NCBI RefSeq assembly: GCF_009707515.1
Contig: NZ_WLYI01000004.1
Coordinates: 171,417-235,416, forward strand
DNA: 64,000 bases
Reading direction: 5' to 3'
From: Pseudomonas karstica
Lineage (GTDB): Bacteria; Pseudomonadota; Gammaproteobacteria; Pseudomonadales; Pseudomonadaceae
Part shown: positions 49,845 through 60,445 of the stretch, piece after piece
Layout: each line of letters begins with the position of its first letter
Position numbering within the stretch: the stretch's first letter is position 1
Position numbers and translations under genes: made by a program
Notes under the pieces: model-generated
The model's input: the letters and a program-made list of their open reading frames with translations, nothing else
Databases searched by the model: none
Told to the model about the DNA's origin: nothing

Positions 49845-51074
49845 CTATTTGTCCACCAATACCTTCGGGTTGGAGTTGCCCCACACCGTGTACAAATCCG
49901 CCAACAACGCGCCGTTGATGTCCTCTACTTCCGCTTGGGCAATCTGCGCATTCCCCTGGCTGCCGAATAACACCACCTCATCTCCGCTTTTCACGGTTGG
50001 TACATCGGTAACATCGACCATCAAGGTATTCATCGACACCTTGCCCACCACCGGCACCCGATGCCCGTTGATCAGCACAATGCCCTTGTTGGTAAATGCC
50101 CGACGATAACCATCGGAATAGCCCACGGTGACGTTCGCCAGTCTTGAGTCTCGCGCCAGGGTATAGGTGCGGTCGTAACCGACGGTATTACCCTTCGGAT
50201 AGATGTTGACCGATGCTACGTGGGATTTGAACTGCATCACCCGCTTGTATTCGGTGAACGAGGGTACGGTGTCACCGAACAGCAGGCCGCCAGGGCGAAC
50301 CATGTCCAGGCGCGACTCGGGTACTTCCAAGGTGGCGAAGGAGTTGGCGGCGTGCAGGGTGATTTTGTTGCGGTCCAGTTGGGCGACGTTGATCAACCAG
50401 TTGGCTTGTTGGTTGAAGGCCTTGAGGCCGGTGCGCACGTCGGCGGCGTCTTCGACGGCGAAGTGGGTCATGATTGCCTTCACTTCGAGGTTCGGCACTT
50501 TGGTGATGGCCACGGCATCGCGACGGCCCTTGGCTGTGGTCATTTCCACGCCGTTGCGGCTCATGCCGCTGGAGTTCAGGCCCAGATGGACCACCAACGG
50601 ACGGCCGTGATTTTCGGCGATCAGGCTGGCGCGTACGGCAAAGTCGAGGTTGCCCACCAATTCTTCTACGTTATACGCCAGCGCCGCTTCGAGCTCGCTC
50701 AAGGCGGCGGTGCGCACGCGGATCAGTTGGCCCTTGAAGCCGCTTTGGCGAACCACGCGGGCTTCTTCGTTGCTGGCAATGCCGACGCAGGGCACGCCCA
50801 GCTTGATTACCGAAGGCATCAGCAAGCCGATGCCGTGGCCGTAGGCATCGGCCTTGAGTACGGCGCAGATTTTCGATTTATCCGCGAGGGTCGCTTGCAA
50901 GGTGCGGATGTTGTGTTCGAAGGCGAGTTTGTTGATTTCGACCCAGGCATTGCTGTCCTGGATATTGACCTGGGCTACCCCATCGCTCATGGACAACGGT
51001 GGGGCGGCGAAGGCCGGGTTGTGCAACAAAACCATGCCCAGAGAGAGGGCGAGCAGGGTACGCGGGAAGGGCAT
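49845..51074 (-). CDS. Periplasmic broad-specificity amino-acid racemase (Bsr/Alr family)
   Basis: A 409-residue alanine-racemase-fold enzyme with a cleavable signal peptide (MPFPRTLLALSLGMVLLHNP, then AFAA). The PLP lysine is K74 in AVLKADAYGHG. The secreted location and sequence resemble the broad-spectrum racemases of Pseudomonas and Vibrio, which release D-amino acids such as D-Met, D-Leu or D-Lys into the periplasm. Cytoplasmic alanine racemases lack such a leader. It is convergent with fba. Confidence 0.88.
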   Translation of the reverse strand: MPFPRTLLALSLGMVLLHNPAFAAPPLSMSDGVAQVNIQDSNAWVEINKLAFEHNIRTLQATLADKSKICAVLKADAYGHGIGLLMPSVIKLGVPCVGIASNEEARVVRQSGFKGQLIRVRTAALSELEAALAYNVEELVGNLDFAVRASLIAENHGRPLVVHLGLNSSGMSRNGVEMTTAKGRRDAVAITKVPNLEVKAIMTHFAVEDAADVRTGLKAFNQQANWLINVAQLDRNKITLHAANSFATLEVPESRLDMVRPGGLLFGDTVPSFTEYKRVMQFKSHVASVNIYPKGNTVGYDRTYTLARDSRLANVTVGYSDGYRRAFTNKGIVLINGHRVPVVGKVSMNTLMVDVTDVPTVKSGDEVVLFGSQGNAQIAQAEVEDINGALLADLYTVWGNSNPKVLVDK

Positions 51075-51348
51075 TGGGTGGGTCTCCGTGACTTTCTTAT
51101 AGGTGTGGCGCGTGCGCGCGGCGCCATACTCAGATTGTCCTACAGGAAAGTCGAGACCCTGCGTCGCGGTTCTGTCCTAAAGCGTCGTGGGATGCCTCGC
51201 TGAAGCGAATCAGCCTTATTGGTGATCAATGGCCAGCTTGGCAAAAGTCGCCTTTGCGCCTCCTTTACTGTCGCCACTGTTGCCCTGCACACCGCGTCTC
51301 GCTGAATTCGTTACACTGGCGCCCTCCAAGTCTTCTGTCGCCGAGCCA

Positions 51349-51855
51349 ATGACCGCACTGAAATACCTTCAGGCCTACCCCACTGCCTTGCAGGACCAGA
51401 TCCGTCAATTGATCGCCAAGGATCAGTTGGGCGCCTACCTGAACCAGCGCTACCCAGAGCGCCATGACGTGCAGAGTGACAAGGCGCTGTACAGTTACGC
51501 CCTGGCCTTGAAGCAGGAGCATCTGCGCAACGCGCCGGCCATCGACAAGGTGCTGTTCGACAACCGGTTGGACCTGACCCATCGCGCCCTGGGCCTGCAC
51601 ACCACTATCTCGCGGGTCCAGGGTGGCAATCTCAAATCGAAAAAAGAGATTCGCATCGCATCTCTGTTCAAGGGTGCGGCGCCGCAGTTTTTGCGGATGA
51701 TCGTTGTGCACGAGTTGGCGCACTTCAAGGAATCGGACCACAACAAGGCGTTCTACAAACTCTGCGAACATATGCTGCCGGGCTACCACCAGGTGGAGTT
51801 CGACCTGCGGGTGTACCTGACGTATCGGGATTTGCAGGGCAAGACGCGGGAATAA
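51349..51855 (+). CDS. YgjP-like (DUF45/M48-type) metallopeptidase
   Basis: A 168-residue protein with the zinc motif VVHELAHFKESDHNKAFY, in which HExxH is followed by a third ligand, as in the WLM/YgjP group. The start MTALKYLQAYPTALQDQI at 51349 is preferred; the reading frame is open for 40 more codons upstream, but that segment looks non-coding and covers the promoter region. The function is uncharacterised. The next gene starts 19 bp downstream. Confidence 0.85.
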   Translation: MTALKYLQAYPTALQDQIRQLIAKDQLGAYLNQRYPERHDVQSDKALYSYALALKQEHLRNAPAIDKVLFDNRLDLTHRALGLHTTISRVQGGNLKSKKEIRIASLFKGAAPQFLRMIVVHELAHFKESDHNKAFYKLCEHMLPGYHQVEFDLRVYLTYRDLQGKTRE

Positions 51856-51874
51856 ACGAAAGAGGACAGCGAGC

Positions 51875-52171
51875 ATGGAAGTCAGCAAGACCAAAAGCAG
51901 TTTCTACCGCCGCCTGTATGTGGCGTACCTGATTGACAGCCAACTGGCCAGCAGCGTTCCAGCACTGACCGAAGCCACCGGTATGCCTCGACGCACGGCC
52001 CAGGACACCCTTGCGGCGTTGGCGGACCTGGATATCGTCTGTGAGTTTGAGCAGGAGGATGGCGCCCGCAATCATGCCGGGCGCTATCGGATTCGTAGTT
52101 GGGGCGCGATCGATCGGCGCTGGATCGAAGGCAACCTGAGGCAGATCAAGCAGGTGCTGGGCTACCCTTGA
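51875..52171 (+). CDS. Winged-helix domain protein
   Basis: A 98-residue protein. Residues about 10-75 fit a winged helix: VAYLIDSQLASSVPALTEAT, MPRRTAQDTLAALADLDIV and AGRYRIRSWGAIDRRW. It probably binds nucleic acid, but no target can be named. It lies 19 bp after the metallopeptidase gene with a good ribosome site (GAGGA). Its 3' end overlaps the convergent GNAT gene by 10 bp. Confidence 0.8.
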   Translation: MEVSKTKSSFYRRLYVAYLIDSQLASSVPALTEATGMPRRTAQDTLAALADLDIVCEFEQEDGARNHAGRYRIRSWGAIDRRWIEGNLRQIKQVLGYP

Positions 52172-52620
52172 GCCCGACGCATACCGGTATGGGGAATACC
52201 ATCTTCCAGGTATTCCTTTCCAGCCACCACAAATCCGTATCGCTCGTAATACTTCTGCAAGTGAGCTTGGGCTGACAGAAAGATCGGAGTTTCAGGCCAG
52301 AGATCGTCTATCTGCTTGAGGGTTTCTTCCATCATCTGATGGCCCAGCCCAGTGCCCCGTGCCACCGGCGCGACGATGACCCGGCCAATCACCACATCAC
52401 CGCCCTGGGAATCCGGATCCAGCAGGCGTAGATAGGCAACCAACTGATCATTCTGCCAGCCCATCAGGTGCTGGGTATCACCCGCCAGGTCCTGATCGTC
52501 GATGTCTTGATAAGCGCACTTCTGTTCGACAACGAAGACCTCTGAGCGCAGGCGCAGTATGGCGTACAGCTGTTCCTTGCCCAGGTCATTGTGATGTTTG
52601 CAGAGCCAATCGACTGTCAT
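52162..52620 (-). CDS. GNAT acetyltransferase, ElaA-like
   Basis: A 152-residue acetyltransferase. YAILRLRSEVFVVEQKCAYQ and DIDDQDLAGDTQHL are ElaA-type; the acetyl-CoA loop is VIVAPVARGTGLGHQMMEE. The start MTVDWLCKHHNDLGK at 52620 is preferred over an upstream ATG. The substrate is unknown. Confidence 0.9.
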   Translation of the reverse strand: MTVDWLCKHHNDLGKEQLYAILRLRSEVFVVEQKCAYQDIDDQDLAGDTQHLMGWQNDQLVAYLRLLDPDSQGGDVVIGRVIVAPVARGTGLGHQMMEETLKQIDDLWPETPIFLSAQAHLQKYYERYGFVVAGKEYLEDGIPHTGMRRAQG

Positions 52621-52776
52621 AGTGCTCTCTCGCTTAAATGTCTGGTCTGAATAGTAAGCGTGAGTGAGGCAACTGTCTAAGTTCCTTGTTTTTGTACCTA
52701 TCGGCAATTTCCCAGCGTTCGGTGCGCTCCAAGGTCAGGCCACCTGCCAGGACTTTGAGCATGCCGCGATAGCGAT

Positions 52777-54960
52777 TTACGCCGCGCTGGTATCTTTGAT
52801 CAGGTACGCAGCCAGTGTGCGCAACGGTCCCAACTGCCGACAAATCAACGCCAACTGCGTCTGCACCAGCCGCTGCGCCTCATCGGTCTCATCGGGCATC
52901 TGTTCCAGTTCAACCGCCAACGCTTCTTCAGCATCACTTTGGATGGCGATTGGCGTTTTATTCGCCAGCCCTGCGGCGATTTCGTCGATGCTCACCGCCA
53001 GGGTGCGACCGGCACCTTCAATCAGATGTTCGCGCACTTCGGCCGGCAATTGGGTTTCACGGTGGGCGCCCAACCCCGACAGGTAGCTGAGCAAGGTGTG
53101 GGACAGCACCAGGAAGCGGAAGCCCACATCAGCCTCCTTTCGGAAATGCCCTGGCTCCATCAGCATATTGGCCAGGGTGGTGGACAGCGCGGCGTCGGCG
53201 TTGTGAGCGTTGCGTCGAGCCAGGCGGTAAGCCAGGTCGTCGCTTTTGCCTGCGGCGTACTGTTGCATGATTTGTCGCAGGTAGATGCTGTTGCAGGTCA
53301 GGGTATTGGCCAGCACTTTGTTCAGGCGTCGGCCCTGCCAATCCGGCAAGAACAGGAACACCGCCAACCCGGCGATCAGACTGCCCAGTAGGGTATCGAA
53401 CAGCCGTGGCAGGAACAGTCCGTAGCCATCGCCCACCTGGTTGAAGCAGAACAGCACCATCAAGGTGATAGCCGCGGTCGCCAGGGTGTAGCGGGTGGTG
53501 CGATTGATAAAGAACACCAGGCCGGCGGCGATGGCGAACATTGATTGCACCAGTGGGTTTGGGAACAGGTCGAACAGTGCCCAGGCCACGGTCAGGCCGA
53601 TGGCGGTGCCAATGATCCGCTGGCCCAGTTTGCGCCGGGTCGCGCCGTAGTTGGGTTGGCAGACGAACAGGGTGGTCAGGATGATCCAGTAGCCCTGGGA
53701 TGGGTGAATCAAATGCACCATGTAATAACCGATGCTCAGCGCCAGGGACAGGCGCAGGGCGTGGCGGAACAGCAGGGATGTTGGCGTCAGTTGCGTGCGC
53801 AGGCGCGTCCACATCTCTTTGACGTTGCGCGGCGAGCGGTCCAGCAAATTGCTGTCGGTGGCGTCTGCCAGTCGGTCGGGGTTGCTGGCATCGCTGAGCA
53901 GGTGGTCCAGTGTCGACAGGTTGGCCGCCAGGGCCCGCAGCGAGCGCAGCAGGCCGCGCCAGGCGGGGTTGCTTTGGATGCGCAGGTGTTCCAGGGAGGC
54001 GTTCAGATCGCCCAGGGCTTCGGCGAAACTGTCGTCATAAACGAAGGGCTGGCGCAACTGGATCGACTCGGCGAGGACCTGGCAGGCTTTGCCTTGCTGG
54101 CGCAGCAGGCGTTGACAGCGGAACAGCACGTCGCTGTGGAAGAAGGCTTCGGCCAGGGCGTTGTAAGGGTAGTGAGAGGAGCTGGCGCGTTCGTGGATGT
54201 CCTGGGCCAAGAAGTACAGCTTGAGGTAACGACTGACCTTGGACCCCGGCCGGCCATTACCAACCCGGTGCAGAATGATTTCCTTGGCGGCGTTCAAGGC
54301 TGCCACTACCCGTCCATTTTGCTGGGCCAATTCCAGGCGTCGCGCTTCTACATCCAGTTGACGGATCGGTTCGAATAATGATGACTTGAGCTTGAGGTAA
54401 CGCCCCAGTTCGCGAAACAAACGCGCCAGGCTCTGTTGCACCGGCTGGTTGGAAAACAGCACCTGCCACAACACCGAGAGAGCACCATACCAAGCGGCGC
54501 CGGCCACCAGCAGCAACGGTTCGTGCCAGAAGTCGGTGACCGCTCCACCGCGCTGGTCCACGCCGATCATGGTGTACACAGAGAGAATCAGTGTCGCCGA
54601 GGCAATCGCACCATAGCGCTCGCCCAAGGCTCCGAGCATGGTCAGGCCGAAACTGGCCAGCGCCAGGGCAATGGCGAAAATCCACGGATAGGGAAACAGC
54701 AACTCCACCGACAGCGCGGCAATACTGAAACATACCAGCGTGACCGCCAGGGCGTTCAGGCGGCCTTGCCAACTGTCATCGGTCTCGGCCAGGGCACTGG
54801 CGATAATCCCCAGGAACAGCGGGATCAGCAGTGTCATTTCATCCTGATACCAACACAACGCCATGCTGCCGGTGAGGGCGATGAATACCCGTACGCTGTA
54901 ACTGAACTTATCCAGTGCCCAAAGGCGCCGCATGGACTGCTTGAACGAGGTCGATGACAT
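52777..54960 (-). CDS. YccS/FUSC-family inner-membrane protein
   Basis: A 727-residue protein with two clusters of membrane helices. The first is at the N-terminus (about residues 20-165) and the second in the middle (about residues 390-510), separated by a large soluble helical domain and ending in a cytoplasmic tail. This is the FUSC/YccS arrangement. Related proteins include aromatic-acid exporters such as AaeB, but YccS itself has no settled function. The start MSSTSFKQSMRRLWALD is chosen over an ATG 60 bp upstream. About 156 bp between it and elaA show no feature. Confidence 0.88.
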   Translation of the reverse strand: MSSTSFKQSMRRLWALDKFSYSVRVFIALTGSMALCWYQDEMTLLIPLFLGIIASALAETDDSWQGRLNALAVTLVCFSIAALSVELLFPYPWIFAIALALASFGLTMLGALGERYGAIASATLILSVYTMIGVDQRGGAVTDFWHEPLLLVAGAAWYGALSVLWQVLFSNQPVQQSLARLFRELGRYLKLKSSLFEPIRQLDVEARRLELAQQNGRVVAALNAAKEIILHRVGNGRPGSKVSRYLKLYFLAQDIHERASSSHYPYNALAEAFFHSDVLFRCQRLLRQQGKACQVLAESIQLRQPFVYDDSFAEALGDLNASLEHLRIQSNPAWRGLLRSLRALAANLSTLDHLLSDASNPDRLADATDSNLLDRSPRNVKEMWTRLRTQLTPTSLLFRHALRLSLALSIGYYMVHLIHPSQGYWIILTTLFVCQPNYGATRRKLGQRIIGTAIGLTVAWALFDLFPNPLVQSMFAIAAGLVFFINRTTRYTLATAAITLMVLFCFNQVGDGYGLFLPRLFDTLLGSLIAGLAVFLFLPDWQGRRLNKVLANTLTCNSIYLRQIMQQYAAGKSDDLAYRLARRNAHNADAALSTTLANMLMEPGHFRKEADVGFRFLVLSHTLLSYLSGLGAHRETQLPAEVREHLIEGAGRTLAVSIDEIAAGLANKTPIAIQSDAEEALAVELEQMPDETDEAQRLVQTQLALICRQLGPLRTLAAYLIKDTSAA

Positions 54961-55114
54961 GAAGTCTGGTGTCTTCCGGGACGATGACGCTAAATTGAGC
55001 CAGTAATGACGCCACGGCAAGCCTGGTGATCACATCAATGAGCAAATTTTACCGATCGTCCCCACGTTTTGCGTGGAATGCCGCTGTTGGCGCAGGGCTT
55101 GAGTTCAAGCACCC

Positions 55115-56293
55115 TCAGGCGTATTGCGCGGCGGCGTAGGCGGATGCCCAAGCCCACTGGAAGTTGAACCCGCCCAGATGCCCGGTCACATCCAGCACTT
55201 CGCCGATGAAATACAGCCCAGGGCTTTTCAGCGATTCCATCGTCTTGGACGACACTTCTCGCGTGTCCACGCCCCCCAGGGTCACTTCCGCCGTGCGATA
55301 GCCTTCGGTTCCCGCCGGCACCAACTGCCAGCTCCCCAGCTTATTGGCGATGTCTGCCAACTCAGCATGGGTGTACTGCTTCATCGGCTTGGACACGAAC
55401 CAGGTTTCTGCCAACAGGTTGGCCATTTTCTTGGTGAAGATCTCACCCAGCAGGGTCTTCAACTCGCTGTTGGGGCGTTCGGCTTGTTGCTGCTGCAGCC
55501 AGGCGTGGGCGTCGTGGTCGGGCAGCAGGTTGATTTCCACAGTGTCGCCTGACTCCCAATAGGAGGAAATCTGCAAAATCGCCGGCCCGCTCAGGCCGCG
55601 GTGGGTAAACAGGATGTTCTCGCGAAAACTCTGGTCGTTGCAGCTCACCAGGCAGTCCACCGACGTACCGGACAGTTCGCCGCACAGCTCCTTGAGCTGG
55701 TCGGTGATGGTAAACGGCACAAGCCCTGCACGGGTGGGCAGCAGTTCATGGCCGAACTGCCTGGCTACCTGGTAGCCGAAACCGGTGGCGCCGAGTGTCG
55801 GTATCGACAGCCCGCCGGTGGCAATCACCAAGGATTCACAGCGCAACTCGCCCAGGGTGGTCTGCAACTGATAACCGGCCTCAAGCTTGGCAATCTCTTG
55901 GATCGAGGTATCCAGGTGCAGGCTCACGCCGGTCTGGATGCATTCGTCCAGCAGTATGCCGAGGATATCGCTGGACTTGTTATCACAGAACAGTTGGCCG
56001 AGTTTCTTCTCGTGGTATGGCACGCCGTGCTTGGCCACCAGCCCGATGAAATCCCACTGGGTATAACGGGCCAGGGCGGACTTGCAGAAATGTGCGTTAT
56101 GGGAGAGAAAGTTGGCAGGCTCGGTGTACATGTTGGTGAAGTTGCAGCGACCACCACCGGACATCAGGATCTTCTTGCCGGCCTTGTTCGCGTGGTCGAG
56201 CAGCATTACCTTGCGCCCACGTTCGGCAGCGGTCAGCGCGCACATCAAGCCTGCGGCGCCAGCGCCAATGATCACAACTTCGGTCGAGCGCAA
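55115..56293 (-). CDS. YhiN/HI0933-family FAD-dependent oxidoreductase
   Basis: A 392-residue flavoprotein. The N-terminal FAD site is VVIIGAGAAGLMCALTAA, followed by GKKILMSGGGRCNFTN, the family hallmark. The C-terminus reads VLDVTGHLGGFNFQWAWASA, a second FAD contact. The start is a TTG at 56293, with GAGGA upstream; no ATG lies before the Rossmann motif. The substrate is unknown. Confidence 0.9.
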   Translation of the reverse strand: MRSTEVVIIGAGAAGLMCALTAAERGRKVMLLDHANKAGKKILMSGGGRCNFTNMYTEPANFLSHNAHFCKSALARYTQWDFIGLVAKHGVPYHEKKLGQLFCDNKSSDILGILLDECIQTGVSLHLDTSIQEIAKLEAGYQLQTTLGELRCESLVIATGGLSIPTLGATGFGYQVARQFGHELLPTRAGLVPFTITDQLKELCGELSGTSVDCLVSCNDQSFRENILFTHRGLSGPAILQISSYWESGDTVEINLLPDHDAHAWLQQQQAERPNSELKTLLGEIFTKKMANLLAETWFVSKPMKQYTHAELADIANKLGSWQLVPAGTEGYRTAEVTLGGVDTREVSSKTMESLKSPGLYFIGEVLDVTGHLGGFNFQWAWASAYAAAQYA

Positions 56294-56315
56294 AACAGTG
56301 TCCTCACAGTCATCA

Positions 56316-56371
56316 GATCGTTCCCACGCTCTGCGTGGGAACGCCGCCTTGGACGCTCTGCGTCCGATCAG
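56316..56371 (+). repeat. Dispersed intergenic repeat, family B copy 4 (short form)
   Basis: GATCGTTCCCACGCTCTGCG, then GTGGGAACGCCGCC and GACGCTCTGCGTCCGATC. It lies between dbpA and the yhiN-like gene, and its ends are inverted. Confidence 0.78.
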
Positions 56372-56372
56372 G

Positions 56373-57758
<1,386 letters not shown>

Positions 57759-57855
57759 GGGACTGGCCTGCAAAACAAAATGTCGCGCAGTGTAGCAGCC
57801 CCCAGCGGATTTCCCTGCAAGTTCTAGACGAGGAGTAGGTGGGTGGGGGCCGCTT

Positions 57856-57889
57856 TGAGTTTCAAGCTTGCCGCTTGCCGCTGCTCTTA
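57856..57889. repeat. Short-motif repeat fragment (CAAGCTTGCCGCTTGCCGC)
   Basis: It resembles the elements at 2561-2640 and 34829-34902. It overlaps the stop codon of the MFS gene, much as the first copy overlaps that of gshB. Confidence 0.5.
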
Positions 57890-59314
57890 ATGCTCAATAT
57901 CGTGTTCGCGACTGACTACCCGTCGGCCATCCTTGGGCGACAGCTGCAAAAAGATCGCCGCCGCCAGCATCGTCATAATACCCACGGTGAGAAAAGTCAG
58001 CTGGAACGCACCCAGTATCGTATTGACCCCGTCGTTGCCCGTCTCGGCGGTAAACCCGCCCAGCAGGGCGCCGGCACAGGCCACTCCCAGGCTCAGGGAC
58101 AGTTGCGCCACCACCGACAGCAAACCGTTGCCGCTGCTGGCCTGGGCGTCGTCGAGGTCGATCAGGGTGACAGTGTTCATGGCGGTGAACTGCAAGGAGT
58201 TGATCGCTCCCAGAACAGACAGCATGACCAGCAGCAATGGGTAGGGTGTGTGTTCGCTGACCAGGCCCATGCTCGCCAGCATGATGCCCAGGCATAAGGT
58301 ATTGCCGGTCAGGACGACGCGATAGCCCAGGCGCTCGATCAGCGGTCGGGCGATGGACTTGGCGAACATCGCTGCCGCGGCCAGTGGCAACATGCTCATC
58401 CCGGCTTCGGACGGTGAGTAGCCTAAGGCGATCTGTAACAGCAGAGGTACCAGAAATGGCAGGGCGCCGCTGCCCAGGCGGGAAAACAGGTTCCCCAGAA
58501 TGCCTACGGCGAAGGTTCGGGTCTTGAACAGCACGGGTGAAAACAGCGGATTATCGATATGCCCGGCTCGCAGCCAATAGGCGGCCAGGCAGGCCAGGCC
58601 ACCGAACAGCAGCAACATCACCCGCAGGTGTGGCAGGTGCAATTCGCCCAGGCCTTCCATGGCGATGGTGATCAGTACCATCGCTGCACCAAACAGCAGG
58701 AAGCCGATACTGTCGAAACGCGTGCGTTCGCTGCCCCGCAGGTCGGGGATGAATTTCCACACGGCGTAACAACCGATCATGCCTACCGGCAAGTTGATCA
58801 GGAAGATCCAGTGCCAGGTCAGGTACTGCACCATCCAGCCACCCATGGTCGGGCCGAGCAACGGGCCGAGCAGTCCCGGAATGGTAATGAAACCCATGAT
58901 GCGCACCAGTTCCGAGCGCGGGTAGGCTCGCAGCACCACTAGTCGCCCGACCGGCAACATCAGTGCACCACCGAGCCCCTGGATCACCCGGGCGCCTACC
59001 AGCATGCTCAGGCTGCTGGATAAAGCGCACAGAAGCGAGCCGATGCTGAACAGCATGATCGCCCCGAAAAAAATTTTCTTGGTGCCAAAGCGGTCGGCAA
59101 TCCAACCCGAGGCCGGGATCAGCAAGGCGACAGTGAGCATGTAGGCAATCACCACCCCTTGCATGCGCAGAGGGTTTTCCGCGAGGTCCCGAGCCATGGC
59201 TGGCAGTGCCGTGTTGAGAATCGTCCCGTCCAGCGACTGCATAAAGAAGGCAATTGCTACCACCCAGGGTAACCAGCGGGCGGTCTTGGCATCGAGCGGG
59301 ACGCGATTCGGCAT
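57887..59314 (-). CDS. DHA2-type MFS exporter (MdtD/EmrB-like)
   Basis: A 475-residue transporter with about 14 membrane helices, the DHA2 pattern. Motif A-like GWIADRFGTKKIFFGAIML lies in the first loop, and motif C-like GLLGPLLGPTMGGWMVQYL in helix 5. Members export drugs or hydrophobic metabolites. It begins only 35 bp after the stop of the rhlA-like gene, on the same strand and with no terminator between, so the two are probably one operon. The substrate could be the lipid made by the RhlA-like enzyme. Confidence 0.9.
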   Translation of the reverse strand: MPNRVPLDAKTARWLPWVVAIAFFMQSLDGTILNTALPAMARDLAENPLRMQGVVIAYMLTVALLIPASGWIADRFGTKKIFFGAIMLFSIGSLLCALSSSLSMLVGARVIQGLGGALMLPVGRLVVLRAYPRSELVRIMGFITIPGLLGPLLGPTMGGWMVQYLTWHWIFLINLPVGMIGCYAVWKFIPDLRGSERTRFDSIGFLLFGAAMVLITIAMEGLGELHLPHLRVMLLLFGGLACLAAYWLRAGHIDNPLFSPVLFKTRTFAVGILGNLFSRLGSGALPFLVPLLLQIALGYSPSEAGMSMLPLAAAAMFAKSIARPLIERLGYRVVLTGNTLCLGIMLASMGLVSEHTPYPLLLVMLSVLGAINSLQFTAMNTVTLIDLDDAQASSGNGLLSVVAQLSLSLGVACAGALLGGFTAETGNDGVNTILGAFQLTFLTVGIMTMLAAAIFLQLSPKDGRRVVSREHDIEH

Positions 59315-59349
59315 GAGAGCCCTTTTGTTAGCAAGCTATGTAGTACCGA

Positions 59350-60240
59350 TTATGCGCTATCGCCTACACCTTTTCCCACTGGCGATTGGTCTATGCCTGG
59401 CAGCGATACGTCTTTGCCCACGAGGAAGTCGATCAACTCCCGATGCACGGCGAGGGCCGATTCGCGGGACTCCAGATCGAGCAAATGGCCAGTGTGTTCA
59501 GCCGTGGCGAAGCTGCTGCGGCCAACATAGTGCTTGAACCATCGCGCCTCGTCAGCTGGCGTGTACTCGTCCAGCGTACCGTTGAGAAAGTGCACTGGAG
59601 TTTCGATCTGGCACAGTTGCGGCAGGTAGTTGCCATCCCCCATTTGCAGCACCTGATGGATATGGAAGCGCGCCTGGCGGTATTCGGTGGTGGCCATGTT
59701 CGACAGGTGATGGTGATTGTTGCGCTTGAGCCTGGGCGACAGGTATTTACCGACGGTCTCATTGAGCAGGTGGCCGACGGCCGATTTGTCATCTGCTTCG
59801 ATCAATACCCGAACCCGCTCCACATACTCCAACATCGCCTGGTTAAGGTTAGGCGCCAGGGCCATCACCACCGAGCTTTCGATGGAGGGCGGGTTTCGCG
59901 CCAAGGTCAGCAGCGTGGAGATGCCCCCCCAAGACGCCGACACCAGATGGTTGACCTGGAAACGCTCCACCAACCCACGGAGGATTTCCACTTCATCGTC
60001 TTTGGTCACCAGGTCCAGGTCGGTGTTGTGGGGACGCGAATAGCCGGAAAATGGCAAGTCGAACATCAGTACATTGAAGTGCTCGGCGAGGCATTTGCTG
60101 GTACGTGCGAATGACCGGGTGGTGGACAGCGCGCCGTTGACCATCAGGACGGTCTTCTTTTGCGGGTTGTTACCAAGCTGCTCTACGTGAATGTTGTAGT
60201 GCTTGAACAGCTTTTCAATGACAAAACTTCCTTGGTTCAT
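59350..60240 (-). CDS. rhlA: RhlA-like 3-(3-hydroxyalkanoyloxy)alkanoate synthase
   Basis: A 296-residue alpha/beta-hydrolase that closely resembles RhlA, and less so PhaG. RhlA joins two 3-hydroxyacyl units into HAA, the lipid half of rhamnolipids and a surfactant by itself. The nucleophile is S103 in [15 protein letters not shown]224 (NGTLDEYT) and H252 (HTGHLLDL) complete the triad. Long RhlA-like runs include [20 protein letters not shown]. No rhamnosyltransferase rhlB follows; an MFS gene does. GGAG precedes the ATG. An alternative is a PhaG-type transacylase. Confidence 0.82.
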   Translation of the reverse strand: MNQGSFVIEKLFKHYNIHVEQLGNNPQKKTVLMVNGALSTTRSFARTSKCLAEHFNVLMFDLPFSGYSRPHNTDLDLVTKDDEVEILRGLVERFQVNHLVSASWGGISTLLTLARNPPSIESSVVMALAPNLNQAMLEYVERVRVLIEADDKSAVGHLLNETVGKYLSPRLKRNNHHHLSNMATTEYRQARFHIHQVLQMGDGNYLPQLCQIETPVHFLNGTLDEYTPADEARWFKHYVGRSSFATAEHTGHLLDLESRESALAVHRELIDFLVGKDVSLPGIDQSPVGKGVGDSA

Positions 60241-60281
60241 GTCACGCTCCAGCTTGCCCTTTTTCGAGCAAGGTCATGCAT

Positions 60282-60296
60282 CACTTGGGACAAGTG
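60282..60296. promoter_or_regulatory. Small perfect palindrome upstream of rhlA-like gene
   Basis: CACTTG (60282-60287) and CAAGTG (60291-60296) flank GGA, 41 bp before the start codon. A second stem, CTGGCC-GAGC-GGCCAG, is at 60379-60394. These could be operator or leader structures. The 205-bp gap to the tldE-like gene otherwise shows nothing. Confidence 0.35.
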
Positions 60297-60445
60297 AGCT
60301 GCGGGTGGGGTTATTTTTACCGCGAGGATGTGGCTAGATGCTACCAATCTTTATAACGAGATTTTTGGAATGCGACAACTGGCCGAGCGGCCAGGTGTCT
60401 AGAACGGGGGTTCTGGTGCGAGCAAAGAACCAGGCGTCCCCGCAT

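Noticed and set aside
60282..60296. CACTTGGGACAAGTG as a quorum-sensing lux box
   Set aside because: The arms and spacing do not match the lux/las box pattern, and no luxI or luxR gene is in the window. Kept only as an unassigned palindrome.
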